This document shows, piece after piece, positions 1-9,603 of a stretch of DNA of 64,000 nucleotides. The DNA comes from Halomonas eurihalina. Its GTDB lineage: Bacteria; Pseudomonadota; Gammaproteobacteria; Pseudomonadales; Halomonadaceae. Location: contig NZ_VTPU01000010.1 of NCBI RefSeq assembly GCF_008274785.1, forward strand, positions 101,316-165,315, read 5' to 3'. A program made the position numbers and the translations under genes. Each line of letters begins with the position of its first letter. The stretch's first letter is position 1. Under the pieces are notes generated by a model. The model was not told the origin of the DNA. It worked only from the letters and a program-made list of their open reading frames with translations, and searched no databases.

Positions 1-861
1 CAGGAATACCGGCTGCTGGCAAGACTGGAGGCCGTGTTCGACTGCCTGGTCGAGCAGGCCGAAGCCCTGGTCGATGCCTGGCGACTCTCCAACGCCGAAG
101 GCTGGGCCCTCGATTCTCCCCAGGTGGACGCAGCCTGGTTGTACCGCGCATTGCTCGACTTCTGGTATCAGGATGGGCAGGACGGGCGCAGCACACGCAG
201 CTACATCGGCGTGCTCGCCGCCAATGAGGCGGTCATGGAGAAACTCGAGCGGGTCAACAGCACCAAGCGAGCCTTCGCCGAGCTGCTCGCCGAGATACGT
301 CGAGAAGTGCCGAGCCTGATTCCCGAGATCAAGGCAGTGCTACCCTTTCGCCACCCCGCCCTGCACGATCACCTACGGGGTGTCGGCCTGGCACGACTCC
401 ACCTCAAGCAATGCTGGCGGGCCATCCCGGCGGCAGCGGCGGAAGTTGCTCGCATCCGGCTGACCTGGTACGCCAGCGGGCGCTCCATCAAGCGTCTCAG
501 CGTCCAGGACGCCGAGCGCATGTTATTGGCGCTGGATAGCGAGGCGGATCATATCCGCATCCAGTTGCGCACCCTGGCCGGGCTACCCGATTACGAACCC
601 TTGGCCCAGGTTCAAGCCCAGGCTCCCCTGATGCGGGCCAACCTGTTCTTTCGGGAACCACTCGATGACGGCCACTCACGGCAGGTGAAGAATATCGCCT
701 TGCCCCTGTTCGTCCCGACGACCAATGGCCGACTTCCGAACATCAATCAGCCCCCTCTCCATCCCCCCGAGCGTCGTACCAGAGCGAAACGCAGCGACGC
801 CCGTATCGAGGAGACTCCGTTACTACCCAGTCTGCGGGTGTATCGGTATCGAGACGGGTAG
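1..861 (+). CDS. tus: Tus-family DNA replication terminus site-binding protein (5' partial)
   Basis: The reading frame is open from the first base, so the true start lies upstream; a GTG at 34 is an internal candidate only. The visible 286 residues resemble enterobacterial Tus, recalled as about 309 residues. The matches are an N-terminal YRLLARLEAVF segment, a central block RLTWYASGRSIKRLSVQDAE that aligns with the Tus segment around RFGWANKHIIKNLHRDEV, and a C-terminal part ending in SLRVYRYRDG, like RLHLYVAD in Tus. Tus binds Ter sites and blocks replication forks coming from one side. I saw no E. coli-type Ter core in the window by eye. No terminator is obvious before the convergent gene that ends 2 bp downstream. 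Family assignment is fairly confident; site specificity is unknown. Confidence 0.72.
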   Translation, partial: QEYRLLARLEAVFDCLVEQAEALVDAWRLSNAEGWALDSPQVDAAWLYRALLDFWYQDGQDGRSTRSYIGVLAANEAVMEKLERVNSTKRAFAELLAEIRREVPSLIPEIKAVLPFRHPALHDHLRGVGLARLHLKQCWRAIPAAAAEVARIRLTWYASGRSIKRLSVQDAERMLLALDSEADHIRIQLRTLAGLPDYEPLAQVQAQAPLMRANLFFREPLDDGHSRQVKNIALPLFVPTTNGRLPNINQPPLHPPERRTRAKRSDARIEETPLLPSLRVYRYRDG

Positions 862-863
862 GA

Positions 864-1163
864 TCAGGCGATCCTGCCCAAGGACTTCAAGGTTTCCAGA
901 AGGTGGCTGACGCTTTCCGCGGGCTGTGCATAGTCCTGCATCAACGACTGGAGCCGACGCTCGAACGCGGCTTCACGTTCACGCAGGCGCTCTTCTTCAT
1001 CCAGTGCCTCAAGAGAGCGCACCGGGGGGCCGGTGGGGATGTCCAGAGCATTGTCAGGCTGTTCGAGCTCACGCAACGCCTGTGAGAAAGCATCGTCAAG
1101 CTCACGGAACTTGCGCAACTTTTCACGCTCATCCATGGGTTTTCGTGAATTCTGATATTTCAT
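864..1163 (-). CDS. small MvaT N-terminal-like protein lacking a DNA-binding domain
   Basis: This 99-residue protein is highly charged and predicted helical. Its second half (SLEALDEEERLREREAAF, then RRLQSLMQDYAQPAESVSHLL) aligns over about 45 residues with the coiled-coil/oligomerisation half of the MvaT protein encoded just upstream (ELEKLENDERLKAEIEF, then NKLQELMDEFGKSAADVIELL). It stops before any counterpart of the MvaT C-terminal DNA-binding segment. It could therefore pair with MvaT and modulate it, as truncated H-NS-like proteins do elsewhere; that role is inference. The gene lies 480 bp beyond mvaT on the same strand, separated by a strong terminator, so it probably has its own promoter. 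A second ATG at 1136 is an alternative start; neither has a convincing ribosome-binding site. Confidence 0.6.
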   Translation of the reverse strand: MKYQNSRKPMDEREKLRKFRELDDAFSQALRELEQPDNALDIPTGPPVRSLEALDEEERLREREAAFERRLQSLMQDYAQPAESVSHLLETLKSLGRIA

Positions 1164-1554
1164 TCGCTACCGATCGATTTCTGGCAACACAGCGAAAGGA
1201 AAATGGCACGGGACACTGCCCGGCCGAATAAGGCATGAACCGGCAGTATACCCGCTCGGACAACAACTATCATCTATAGTTGCCTGACCACCGGCAGGCG
1301 TAAATGCCAGGACACTATCGACAACGACGCCGGCTCGAGCCCTGCCATCCTGCAACCAGGTCAACCGCCCTGCCGCACATGACCGTCACTCTGTGCCGGT
1401 ACGCTCGGCACTATGTCGCCAGGCCCGGAAGACTCTGATCACTATATTTCATGTTCACACCGACAGTGATCAACATGACACATCTGATGACCACCACCGC
1501 CTTGCTTCGTCGAAGGCTTGAAAACTTAAAAAGCTCAAGCTTTAAACTTATAAC
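1164..1554. other. non-coding stretch between the small MvaT-like gene and the mvaT terminator
   Basis: No convincing gene is present. Two short inverted repeats are adjacent: CAACTAT/ATAGTTG (1264-1270 and 1276-1282) and GCCTG/CAGGC (1282-1286 and 1295-1299). An AT-rich patch near 1515-1555 precedes the mvaT terminator. The promoter of the small minus-strand gene must lie here if that gene is expressed independently, but I cannot pick it out. Confidence 0.4.
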
Positions 1555-1589
1555 AAAAACAGCACTGTCACACATTGGCGACAGTGCTG
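1555..1589 (-). terminator. Rho-independent terminator of mvaT
   Basis: A perfect 10-bp stem (CAGCACTGTC at 1560-1569, GACAGTGCTG at 1580-1589) with a 10-nt loop is followed, on the minus strand, by TTTTTG. It lies about 55 bp beyond the mvaT stop codon. Confidence 0.88.
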
Positions 1590-1644
1590 CGGGGAAACCC
1601 ACCTACTCACCCACGATATATTCACAGGCAGCAGACGAGTATGA

Positions 1645-2028
1645 TCACTCTTCTACACGAACCAACCAGGATTCGACGGTGTCTGCGCCAAACTCATCTT
1701 TCCAGCTCTTGAGCGTCTTCTGGTTGCCACCGCGCGTCTCGACGACTTCACCGGTATTTGGGTTCTTGTAGATCTTCAGCTTGCGCTTGCGTCGACCGCC
1801 ACCGGCAGCCGCAGTGCTCTTGGCAGCCGCGTTGCTGCCTGACTTGGGACTGAGCAGTTCAATCACATCAGCCGCACTCTTGCCGAACTCATCCATCAGC
1901 TCTTGCAGCTTGTTCTTGAACTCGATCTCCGCCTTGAGACGCTCGTCGTTCTCGAGCTTTTCCAGCTCGGCTTGCAGCTGCTTGAGCTGCTCTTCCTTCT
2001 GCATGTAATTGCTGAGCAGTGAGGACAT
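1645..2028 (-). CDS. mvaT: MvaT/MvaU-type H-NS-family nucleoid protein
   Basis: At 127 residues it matches the Pseudomonas MvaT/MvaU family in length and layout. It has an N-terminal coiled coil (MSSLLSNYMQKEEQLKQL through about residue 60, including LQELMDEFGKSAADVIELL), an Ala/Gly linker at about 65-78, then a basic segment and the C-terminal DNA-binding part YKNPNTGEVVETRGGNQKTL, whose RGGNQ turn corresponds to the MvaT minor-groove contact region. Such proteins silence AT-rich, often horizontally acquired, DNA. The gene is monocistronic: a sigma70-like promoter lies at 2080-2108, AAGGA precedes the ATG by about 10 nt, and a strong terminator follows. It occupies the place beyond rpsA where ihfB is usual in relatives. 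Confidence 0.92.
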   Translation of the reverse strand: MSSLLSNYMQKEEQLKQLQAELEKLENDERLKAEIEFKNKLQELMDEFGKSAADVIELLSPKSGSNAAAKSTAAAGGGRRKRKLKIYKNPNTGEVVETRGGNQKTLKSWKDEFGADTVESWLVRVEE

Positions 2029-2079
2029 CTAGATATTTCCTTGATTTTTTACGGGATGGAACACTTCGGGACGGCTGTT

Positions 2080-2108
2080 ATTATCGCGTTTAATAACTCG
2101 ATAATCAA
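2080..2108 (-). promoter_or_regulatory. sigma70-type promoter of mvaT
   Basis: On the minus strand TTGATT (-35, 2103-2108) and GATAAT (-10, 2080-2085) are separated by exactly 17 bp. Predicted transcription starts about 45 nt before the mvaT ATG at 2028. Confidence 0.72.
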
Positions 2109-2283
2109 CGCCTTCTTTCGTGCTTCCACTCAACACTATATAGGCTTTTCACCAATCCATCATGTCCCGTTCGTAAATATAAGTAACGATTAAAGTGAAA
2201 GAGAGATGCTTAACCCCATAAACACGCCAAGATTCATTGCCAATAACTATCGAGCCCAGCATGCCTGGATACTTGTGAAGCAC

Positions 2284-2310
2284 AAAAAAACACCGCCCAA
2301 AAGGGCGGTG
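2284..2310 (-). terminator. Rho-independent terminator of the cmk-rpsA transcript
   Basis: An 8-bp GC stem (CACCGCCC at 2291-2298, GGGCGGTG at 2303-2310) with a 4-nt loop is followed on the minus strand by seven T residues. It lies about 38 bp beyond the rpsA stop codon. Confidence 0.92.
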
Positions 2311-2348
2311 TTTTCGAGATGGGACTCCTCGACGCTAGCGTCGCAGGA

Positions 2349-4028
2349 TCAGTCCTGGCCCATCTGCTGCTTGATCAGATCACCGATAGTGGTCGGGCTA
2401 TCACCACTTTCGGCATCCTGCTCACGCAGCTTGCTCATGTTGCGACGCGTATCATCCTGATCCTTGGCCTTGACGGACAAGCTGATCTGACGGTTCTTGC
2501 GGTCCACACCGACGATGCGCGCCTCAACGCTGTCACCCTCGTTGAGCACGTTACGAGCATCCTCGACGCGATCGGCGCTGATCTCGGAAGCTTTCAGCAC
2601 GGCGACAACATCGGTAGCGAGCTCGACATGCGCTTCCTTGGCATCAACTTCGACCACACGGCCGGTGACGATGGAGCCCTTGTCATTGACGGCCAGGAAT
2701 TCGGCAACCGGATCGGTATCGAGCTGCTTGATACCCAGCGAGATGCGCTCGCGCTCGGGATCGATCGACAGGATGACGGCTTCGGCCTCGTCGCCCTTCT
2801 TGAACTGACGAACAGCTTCTTCGCCGCCTTCGGTCCAGGAAATGTCGGACAAGTGCACCAGACCGTCGATACCGCCTTCCAGGCCGATGAAGATACCGAA
2901 ATCGGTGATCGACTTGATGGTACCGGAGACACGGTCACCCTTGTTGTACTGACCGTTGAAGGTCTCCCAAGGATTCGCGGTGCACTGTTTGATGCCCAGC
3001 GAGATACGACGACGCTCCTCGTCGATATCCAGCACCATGACGTCCACGTCGTCGCCAACCTGGACGACCTTGGACGGATGGATGTTCTTGTTGGTCCAGT
3101 CCATTTCGGAGACGTGGACCAGGCCCTCGACACCCTCTTCCAACTCGGCGAAGCAGCCGTAGTCGGTGAGGTTGGTGACGGTGGCGTGCACCTTGGTGCC
3201 TTCCGGGTAACGATCCTTGATGTTGACCCACGGATCTTCGCCCAGCTGCTTCAGGCCCAGAGACACGCGGTTACGCTCGCGGTCGAACTTGAGGACCTTG
3301 ACGTTGACTTCGTCGCCGACGGCCACGATCTCGCTGGGATGCTTGATGCGCTTCCAGGCCATGTCGGTGATGTGCAGCAGGCCATCGACACCGCCCAGAT
3401 CAACGAAGGCACCGTAGTCGGTAAGGTTCTTGACGATACCGATGATCTGCTGGCCTTCCTGCAGCGTGGCAAGCAGAGCTTCGCGCTCGGCGCTGTTCTC
3501 GGCCTCGAGCACGGCGCGGCGGGAAACCACCACGTTGTTGCGCTTCGGATCGAGCTTGATGACCTTGAAGTCGAGCTCCTTGTTCTCGAGGTGCGTGGTG
3601 TCGCGCACCGGACGCACATCGACCAGGGAGCCCGGCAGGAAGGCGCGGATGGAATCCACATCGACGGTGAAACCACCCTTGACCTTGCCGTTGATCACGC
3701 CCTTGACGATCTCTTCCTTCTCGAAGGCAGCTTCCAGAACCTTCCACGCCTCGGCGCGCTTGGCCTTCTCGCGAGACAGACGCGTCTCGCCGAAGCCATC
3801 TTCAACGGCTTCCAGAGCGACGTGGACTTCGTCGCCGACGGCGATGGTCAGTTCGCCGTTGTCGTCGCGGAACTGCGCCGCGGGGATCTGACCTTCAGAC
3901 TTCAGGCCGGCATTGACGGTGACCCAGTCACCTTCGATGTCGACAACAGCAGCCGCGACGATAGCGCCCGGCTCCATGTTGATGTCTTGGAGAGACTGTT
4001 CAAACAGTTCAGCAAAGCTTTCGCTCAT
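2349..4028 (-). CDS. rpsA: 30S ribosomal protein S1
   Basis: The protein has 559 residues, close to E. coli S1 (557). It begins [21 protein letters not shown] and contains the series of S1/OB-fold repeats seen as repeated segments such as [35 protein letters not shown] and [19 protein letters not shown]1 binds mRNA leaders on the 30S subunit and unfolds them for initiation. The start is supported by AGGAA a few bases upstream of the ATG. It lies 180 bp downstream of cmk, the usual partner, and its transcript ends at a strong hairpin. In many relatives ihfB follows rpsA; here an independently transcribed mvaT does. Confidence 0.98.
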   Translation of the reverse strand: MSESFAELFEQSLQDINMEPGAIVAAAVVDIEGDWVTVNAGLKSEGQIPAAQFRDDNGELTIAVGDEVHVALEAVEDGFGETRLSREKAKRAEAWKVLEAAFEKEEIVKGVINGKVKGGFTVDVDSIRAFLPGSLVDVRPVRDTTHLENKELDFKVIKLDPKRNNVVVSRRAVLEAENSAEREALLATLQEGQQIIGIVKNLTDYGAFVDLGGVDGLLHITDMAWKRIKHPSEIVAVGDEVNVKVLKFDRERNRVSLGLKQLGEDPWVNIKDRYPEGTKVHATVTNLTDYGCFAELEEGVEGLVHVSEMDWTNKNIHPSKVVQVGDDVDVMVLDIDEERRRISLGIKQCTANPWETFNGQYNKGDRVSGTIKSITDFGIFIGLEGGIDGLVHLSDISWTEGGEEAVRQFKKGDEAEAVILSIDPERERISLGIKQLDTDPVAEFLAVNDKGSIVTGRVVEVDAKEAHVELATDVVAVLKASEISADRVEDARNVLNEGDSVEARIVGVDRKNRQISLSVKAKDQDDTRRNMSKLREQDAESGDSPTTIGDLIKQQMGQD

Positions 4029-4208
4029 GATGTTCCTACGTGATCAACGTTGAGTGCGACCGAAGCCGCTTTCCTCCGCACCACCAGCGAGTGCGGGCCA
4101 TTTCAGACTACCTTCGGGGATGTTGGCGCTGGTTCGACCTGGACGGGCTCACGGAAAACAAATGCCCTTCCACGTCATCACATCTTGCCGAAGGCGCCGC
4201 AAGGGAGC

Positions 4209-4898
4209 TCAGGCATCCGGTATCAGGCCCTCTCGGGCCAGCAATGCCGTCAGCCGATCCACCACTTCCGGTATCGTCAGGCTCGTGGTATCCAACGTGA
4301 CGGCATCATCTGCCGGCACGAGTGGCGCCACGCTGCGCTGCATATCCCGTGCATCGCGTGCCTGAATCTCCTTTAGAAGACTCGATAGACTAGCATCCAC
4401 CCCGGCCTCTCGCAACTGCAAGTGGCGTCGTCTGGCGCGCTCCTCCGCCGAGGCGGTAAGAAATATCTTGAGCGGAGCCTCCTGGAAGACCACCGTTCCC
4501 ATGTCACGCCCATCGGCCACCAGACCGGGGGCCTGGCGAAAATCCCGCTGGCGTTGCAGCAAGGCGGTACGCACCTTGGGCAACGAGGCTACCCGTGAAG
4601 CGGCATCACCGACATCCTCGGTGCGGATATCACCGGTCACTTCCTGCCCCTCGAGCACCACCCGGCCTTCACCATCCTCGGCCAAGAAGACCACATCCAG
4701 CTCGGCGGCGAGCCGCGCCAGGGTCAACTCATCATCCAGCGCGACACCATGACGGATGGCGGCCAGCGCGGTGAGCCGATAGAGCGCACCGCTATCCAGC
4801 AGATGCCATCCCAAGCGCTCGGCGACAAGCCGGCTGATCGTGCCCTTGCCGGCACCACCCGGGCCATCGATAGTCAGCACCGCAGCCTGTTCCGTCAT
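4209..4898 (-). CDS. cmk: cytidylate kinase
   Basis: The protein has 229 residues, the normal length for CMP/dCMP kinase, which makes CDP/dCDP from CMP/dCMP and ATP in the cytoplasm. It opens [20 protein letters not shown] with the P-loop GPGGAGKG. The substrate-site segment [10 protein letters not shown] lies near residue 125-135, followed by the arginine-rich LID region ([11 protein letters not shown]). The start at 4898 is preferred over an upstream in-frame ATG because GGAGG lies just upstream and because ATGA couples it to the tyrA-aroA stop by a 4-bp overlap. It is followed by rpsA. Confidence 0.96.
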   Translation of the reverse strand: MTEQAAVLTIDGPGGAGKGTISRLVAERLGWHLLDSGALYRLTALAAIRHGVALDDELTLARLAAELDVVFLAEDGEGRVVLEGQEVTGDIRTEDVGDAASRVASLPKVRTALLQRQRDFRQAPGLVADGRDMGTVVFQEAPLKIFLTASAEERARRRHLQLREAGVDASLSSLLKEIQARDARDMQRSVAPLVPADDAVTLDTTSLTIPEVVDRLTALLAREGLIPDA

Positions 4899-7165
4899 GC
4901 GTCCTCCTGTTGCGCCTCGATGGTCAGCCCAACGCGCCTCGCCAGCTCGATGAACCCCGGAAATGACGTCGCCACATTGGCACAATCATCAATGGCGACC
5001 GCGTCACTGGCCCGCAATGCCGCCACGGCGAAGGCCATGGCAATACGATGATCGCCCAGGCTGTCGACCCGGCCACCTCCGTAACTCGGCCCTTCGTCAT
5101 CCTGGCCTTCGCGACGGCCGACGATATCGATGCCATCGTCATACAGTCGGTGCTCGACTCCCAGAACCGCGAAACCATCAGCCATCGCCTGGAGCCGATC
5201 GGACTCCTTGACCCTCAACTCGGCGGCATCGCGCAGGCGGGTCACGCCTTCGGCGTTGGCCGCGGCGACGAATAGCGCCGGAAACTCATCAATGGCCAAT
5301 GGCACCTGGTCGACCGGAATATCGATACCCTTGAGCGGCGCATGACGAATATGCAGATCGGCCACCGGCTCGCCGCCCACTTCGCGCTCGTTCTCAAGGC
5401 GAAGGTCGGCACCCATCAATTTCAGGATATTGATCACGCCGATGCGGGTCGGGTTGACGCCGACGTGCTCAAGCACCAGGTCGGAGCCCGGCGTGATCGC
5501 CGCCGCCACCAGGAAAAAAGTCGCCGAGGAGATATCGGACGGCACATCGATCGGCGCCGCGGAGAGCCTGCCACCGCCTTCGAGCCAGCAGGTATCGCCC
5601 TCGCGCTCCACCCGATAGCCGAAGCCGCCGAGCATACGCTCGGTGTGATCGCGCGTCGGCGCCGGCTCGCGCACCCGCGTCTCGCCCTCGGCATAAAGGC
5701 CGGCGAGCAGCAGGCAGGATTTCACCTGGGCACTGGCCATCGGCATGTCGTAGGTGATGCCCTGGAGCGCCTGCCCGCCACGCAGATTGAGCGGCGGACG
5801 TCCGCCCTCGGCGGTCTCGATCACCGCCCCCATCTCGCGCAGCGGATCGGCGACCCGCCCCATGGGCCGCTTGGTCAGGGAGACATCGCCGGTCAGTTCG
5901 GTATCGAATGCCTGGCCGGCCAGCAGGCCGGCGAAGAGCCGCATGGCGGTTCCCGCATTGCCGACGTACAGCGGCCCGGAGGGTGCCTTCAAGCCATGCA
6001 GGCCGACGCCATGGATCGTCACCCGCCCCTGGTGCGGCCCCTCGATGGCGACGCCCATCTCGCGAAACGCCTGCAGGGTGGCCAGACTGTCTTCCCCTTC
6101 GAGAAAGCCCGACACTTCGGTAACGCCTTCCGCCAGGGCACCGAGCATGATGGCGCGGTGGGAGACCGACTTGTCGCCGGGCACGCGGATGCGGCCCCGC
6201 ACCTCGCCGCCGGGGCCAGCCCGGTAGCGCAACGTCGCTTGTTCTTGCATCTGGTACTCCGCCTGATAACTGCTCTGGTTCAGTAGAGAATCGAAGTAAC
6301 GCCGGGCATGGCTGGCTCGATCGAAGGTCGACAGCATGGCGTCGGCATCGCCATCGGCGACGGCTTGCCGCAAGCGAGCGAGCCCCGCCTCGAAATCGTC
6401 GAGGGCAGCCAGTACCGCTTGCTGATTGGCAGCAAAGATATCGCGCCACATCACGGGATCACTGCCGGCAATACGGGTGAAGTCACGAAAACCGCCGGCG
6501 GCATAACGGAATATCTCGAGTCGATCGTCCTGGCGCGCCAGGGTATCCACCAGCGAAAAGGCCAACAGGTGCGGCAGGTGACTGGTGCGGGCCAGAACCT
6601 GGTCGTGGCGCTCCACCTCCATCTCCAGCACCTCGGCACCAGCGGCCTGCCACAGGGCTCTCACCCGGGCCACGGCGCTCGGCGCGGTGGTCGTGGCCGG
6701 CGTCAGGATCACCTTGTGTCCCACATAAAGGTGCGAGTCGGACGCTGCCACCCCGCTCTTCTCGGAGCCCGCGATGGGGTGCCCCAACACCAGGTTGACC
6801 GGCAGTCGACCGAAGGCCGCCTCGGCCGCTTCACGAATGGCGCCCTTGGTACTGCCGACATCGGTGATCACCAGCGACGGATCATCGGCCACGCCCTGCT
6901 CCGCCAGCGCCTCGAGCACCTCGCGCATGGCCAGTACCGGCACCGCCAGCACGATCATGCTGACCCCATCGAGCAACGTTGCCAGGCGCGTATCGCCTCG
7001 TTCGATCAAGCCCATCTCGACGCCCCGGGCGATTTCGTCGGCGTCCGGGTCGCAGGCGAGGATCTCCCCCTCGAAGCCAGCGTCACGCAAGGCAGCCGCC
7101 AGGGAACCACCGATCAGGCCAAGACCGACGATCAGCAACCGGGACTCGCGAACCTCATGCGCCAT
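4895..7165 (-). CDS. tyrA-aroA: prephenate dehydrogenase (TyrA) fused to EPSP synthase (AroA)
   Basis: A single 756-residue protein carries two shikimate/aromatic enzymes. Residues 1 to about 300 are a TyrA-type NAD-dependent prephenate/cyclohexadienyl dehydrogenase with the nucleotide motif GLGLIGGS near the N-terminus and [11 protein letters not shown]. From about residue 312 the AroA half begins ([16 protein letters not shown]), with [17 protein letters not shown] and [12 protein letters not shown]; this half makes EPSP from shikimate-3-phosphate and PEP. The same fusion is known in Pseudomonas. The gene starts 2 bp after pheA and overlaps cmk, so flux from shikimate to Tyr and Phe is co-expressed. 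The AroA half has Leu where the E. coli enzyme has Pro101 (GTAMRL rather than GTAMRP). Confidence 0.95.
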   Translation of the reverse strand: MAHEVRESRLLIVGLGLIGGSLAAALRDAGFEGEILACDPDADEIARGVEMGLIERGDTRLATLLDGVSMIVLAVPVLAMREVLEALAEQGVADDPSLVITDVGSTKGAIREAAEAAFGRLPVNLVLGHPIAGSEKSGVAASDSHLYVGHKVILTPATTTAPSAVARVRALWQAAGAEVLEMEVERHDQVLARTSHLPHLLAFSLVDTLARQDDRLEIFRYAAGGFRDFTRIAGSDPVMWRDIFAANQQAVLAALDDFEAGLARLRQAVADGDADAMLSTFDRASHARRYFDSLLNQSSYQAEYQMQEQATLRYRAGPGGEVRGRIRVPGDKSVSHRAIMLGALAEGVTEVSGFLEGEDSLATLQAFREMGVAIEGPHQGRVTIHGVGLHGLKAPSGPLYVGNAGTAMRLFAGLLAGQAFDTELTGDVSLTKRPMGRVADPLREMGAVIETAEGGRPPLNLRGGQALQGITYDMPMASAQVKSCLLLAGLYAEGETRVREPAPTRDHTERMLGGFGYRVEREGDTCWLEGGGRLSAAPIDVPSDISSATFFLVAAAITPGSDLVLEHVGVNPTRIGVINILKLMGADLRLENEREVGGEPVADLHIRHAPLKGIDIPVDQVPLAIDEFPALFVAAANAEGVTRLRDAAELRVKESDRLQAMADGFAVLGVEHRLYDDGIDIVGRREGQDDEGPSYGGGRVDSLGDHRIAMAFAVAALRASDAVAIDDCANVATSFPGFIELARRVGLTIEAQQEDA

Positions 7166-7167
7166 GC

Positions 7168-8259
7168 CTAGAGCACGCCTATCGGAAAGGAACCGAGCAC
7201 CTTGAGCTCGGCGGCCCGCATCTGGACTTCCTCGAGTACCGCAGCGACACGCGACTCCTCGCGATGTCCCTTGAAGTCGATGAAGAAGACATAGTTCCAG
7301 ACGCCACTGCGCGACGGCCGAGTCTCCAGGCGAGTCAGATCGATCTGGTGACGATGGAAGGGCTCCAGCAGGTCATGCAGCGCCCCCGGCTCGTTGCGCA
7401 TGGCCACCACGATCGAGGTCTTGTCGTCGCCGGACATCGGCACGTCCTGATTGCCGATGATCAAAAAGCGCGTGGAATTGTCGGGGCGATCCTCGATCTT
7501 CTCGGCGACACGCGTCAGCCCATAGAGCTTGGCGGCCATGTCACCAGCAATGGCGGCACTGTGCCACTCGGTCTTGACCAGCCTGGCCGCTTCTGCGTTG
7601 GACGACACCGGCACTCGCTCGGCTTGCGGATAGTGAGCATCCAACCACTTGCGGCACTGCGCGAAGGATTGGGGATGCGAGTAGATCCGCGAGACCTTGT
7701 CACGCCGCGTATTGTCGGACACCAGCAGGTGATGATGAATGCGCAGCACGACTTCGCCACAGATGCGCATGCTCGAATCCATGAAAGAATCCAGGGTGTG
7801 GTTGATCACCCCTTCGGTGGAGTTCTCCACCGGCACCACGCCATAATTGACGGCACCGGCTTCCACCTCGCGGAAGACTTCGTCGATGGCCGCCATCGGC
7901 AGGCTGATCGCGCTTTCGCCGAAGTGCTTGAGCGCGGCCTGTTGCGTGAAGGTGCCTTCCGGCCCCAGATAGGCCACCTTGACCGGCTGCTCCAGCGCCA
8001 GGCAAGCCGACATGATCTCGCGGAACAGCCGCGCCATTTCCTCGCTATCCAGCGGGCCGTCGTTGAGCGCCATGATGCGGCGCAGCACCTGGGCCTCCCG
8101 CTCGGGACGATAGAACACCGCCTGGGGATCGTCCTTCGTCTTGGTCTCGGCCACGCTACGAGCACACTCGGCACGCTCGCTGATCAAGCGCATGATGTCG
8201 GAATCGAGCTGGTCGATGCGCTGACGCAGCCCTGCGAGGTCCTTGGGGGTGTCGCTCAT
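7168..8259 (-). CDS. pheA: chorismate mutase / prephenate dehydratase (P-protein)
   Basis: The protein has 363 residues in three parts. The N-terminal AroQ-type chorismate mutase helices run from about 5 to 90 (LRQRIDQLDSDIMRLISER). The prephenate dehydratase domain runs from about 95 to 270 (VAYLGPEGTFTQQAALKHFG, VVPVENSTEGVIN, and NSTRFLIIG with the Thr-Arg-Phe motif). The C-terminal ACT regulatory domain (GALHDLLEPFHRHQIDLTRL) should give feedback control by phenylalanine. It makes phenylpyruvate from chorismate through prephenate. AGGGG precedes the ATG. The relatives' hisC between pheA and tyrA is absent; tyrA-aroA follows after 2 bp. The 211-bp gap to serC upstream holds the 7-bp tandem repeat. 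Confidence 0.97.
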   Translation of the reverse strand: MSDTPKDLAGLRQRIDQLDSDIMRLISERAECARSVAETKTKDDPQAVFYRPEREAQVLRRIMALNDGPLDSEEMARLFREIMSACLALEQPVKVAYLGPEGTFTQQAALKHFGESAISLPMAAIDEVFREVEAGAVNYGVVPVENSTEGVINHTLDSFMDSSMRICGEVVLRIHHHLLVSDNTRRDKVSRIYSHPQSFAQCRKWLDAHYPQAERVPVSSNAEAARLVKTEWHSAAIAGDMAAKLYGLTRVAEKIEDRPDNSTRFLIIGNQDVPMSGDDKTSIVVAMRNEPGALHDLLEPFHRHQIDLTRLETRPSRSGVWNYVFFIDFKGHREESRVAAVLEEVQMRAAELKVLGSFPIGVL

Positions 8260-8295
8260 CGGTTTCCCCTGATTATCAGATTCTTGCCTATACCG

Positions 8296-8348
<53 letters not shown>

Positions 8349-8421
8349 GCCAGAAAATCCCCCCGAAACTTCCGGGAACAAGGTTTTTGTTTTTTCTTAC
8401 AGCTTAAAGCTTATGACTTAC

Positions 8422-8464
8422 AGCTCCGGGCGCAGCCCGGTTATAGCTCCGGGCGAAGCCGGGG
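8422..8464. repeat. duplicated GC-rich palindromic unit downstream of serC
   Basis: Two near-identical units of about 19 bp, each starting AGCTCCGGGCG and each able to fold on itself, are separated by TTAT (8422-8440 and 8445-8464). They sit just past the serC stop on the minus strand and may act as a processing or termination structure, but no T-run follows directly. Confidence 0.6.
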
Positions 8465-8470
8465 CGGGTT

Positions 8471-9586
8471 TCAGCCTCGACGCTTCTCGAAGTCGCTCAT
8501 GAAGTCTACCAAAGCGTCCACGGCCGCTTCCGGCACCGCATTGTAAAGACTCGCGCGCATACCACCGACGCTGCGATGCCCCTTGAGATTGAGCAGCCCC
8601 GCTTCTTCGCTCTCGGCCAGGAAGGCCTCGTCCAGGCGCGAGTCGGCCAGCACGAAGGGCACGTTCATGCGCGAACGATTTACGGGCGCGATCGGATTGG
8701 AATAGAGCTCACTGGCGTCGATGGTTGCGTAAAGCTTGGACGCCTTGCGATCGTTGCTGGCCCCCATGGCGACCAGCCCACCGATGTCATCCTTCAGCCA
8801 CTCAAACACCAGCCCCGCCAGGTACCAGCTATAGGTGGCCGGCGTATTGATCATCGAGCCCGCCTCGGCGAGAGCCCGGTAACTGAACAGGCTGGGCATG
8901 TCGGCGCGCGCCCGGTCGAGCAGGTCATCGCGCACGATGGCCACCACCAGACCGGCCGGCCCAATGTTCTTCTGGGCACCGGCATAGATGACCCCGAAGC
9001 GGGACACATCCAGCGGCCCGGAGAGGATGCTGGACGACATGTCACAGGCCAGCGGCACCTCACTGCCATCGCGGCGGCGCAACCCTTCCGCGCCACCGGG
9101 GGTATAGTCGAACTCGAGCCCACCGATGGTCTCGTTGGCGGTGTAATGGAGGTAGGCGGCATCCTCGGACAACTCGATTTCCGACTGCCGGGGCACGGCC
9201 GTATGGCCATTGGCTTCGCTGGAAGCCGCTACCACCGCATCACCAAACAGGTGACGCGCCTCCTTGATGGCCTTGCTGCCCCAGATACCTGTCTGCACGA
9301 AGTTGGCCGTGCCACCGGCGCCGAGCAGGTTATAGGGCAAGGCGGCGAACTGCTGGGTCGCCCCTCCCTGGGTGAACAGCACCCGATAATTGTCGGGAAT
9401 GGCCAGCAGTTCCCGCAGGTCGCGCTCAGCCCGCTCGGCGATGGCCACATAATCGCTGGAGCGATGGCTCATCTCCATGACCGAAAGACCGCGCCCCCGG
9501 TAGTCCAGCATTTCGTCGCGGGCTCGCGCCAGCACTGCCTCGGGCAACGCAGCCGGCCCGGCACAGAAATTGAAATGACGTGTCAT
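8471..9586 (-). CDS. serC: phosphoserine aminotransferase
   Basis: The 371-residue protein begins MTRHFNFCAGPAALPEAVL, like other SerC proteins. It is a PLP-dependent aminotransferase converting 3-phosphohydroxypyruvate to phosphoserine in serine (and pyridoxine) biosynthesis. The Schiff-base lysine is in VIYAGAQKNIGPAGLVV. An in-frame GTG at 9607 that overlaps the gyrA stop would add seven residues; I chose the ATG at 9586 because the protein then starts at the family's usual position and GAGG lies upstream. It follows gyrA by 17 bp and is probably co-transcribed with it. Confidence 0.95.
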   Translation of the reverse strand: MTRHFNFCAGPAALPEAVLARARDEMLDYRGRGLSVMEMSHRSSDYVAIAERAERDLRELLAIPDNYRVLFTQGGATQQFAALPYNLLGAGGTANFVQTGIWGSKAIKEARHLFGDAVVAASSEANGHTAVPRQSEIELSEDAAYLHYTANETIGGLEFDYTPGGAEGLRRRDGSEVPLACDMSSSILSGPLDVSRFGVIYAGAQKNIGPAGLVVAIVRDDLLDRARADMPSLFSYRALAEAGSMINTPATYSWYLAGLVFEWLKDDIGGLVAMGASNDRKASKLYATIDASELYSNPIAPVNRSRMNVPFVLADSRLDEAFLAESEEAGLLNLKGHRSVGGMRASLYNAVPEAAVDALVDFMSDFEKRRG

Positions 9587-9603
9587 CAGCGTTGTGTGTC
9601 CTC

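Larger units (their letters stand above)
2029..2348. other. AT-rich intergenic region between mvaT and rpsA
   Basis: About 320 bp without a gene. It holds the mvaT promoter (2080-2108) and the rpsA terminator (2284-2310). The part between 2110 and 2280 is clearly AT-rich compared with its surroundings, which would suit auto-binding by MvaT, but no specific site can be named. Confidence 0.5.

Noticed and set aside
2319..4043. 574-residue open frame antisense to rpsA
   Set aside because: It lies wholly over the conserved S1 gene, has the composition of a GC-rich antisense shadow and no family features.
8260..8290. GATAAT near 8272-8277 as the pheA -10 element
   Set aside because: It would place the transcript start almost on the ribosome-binding site, leaving too short a leader.
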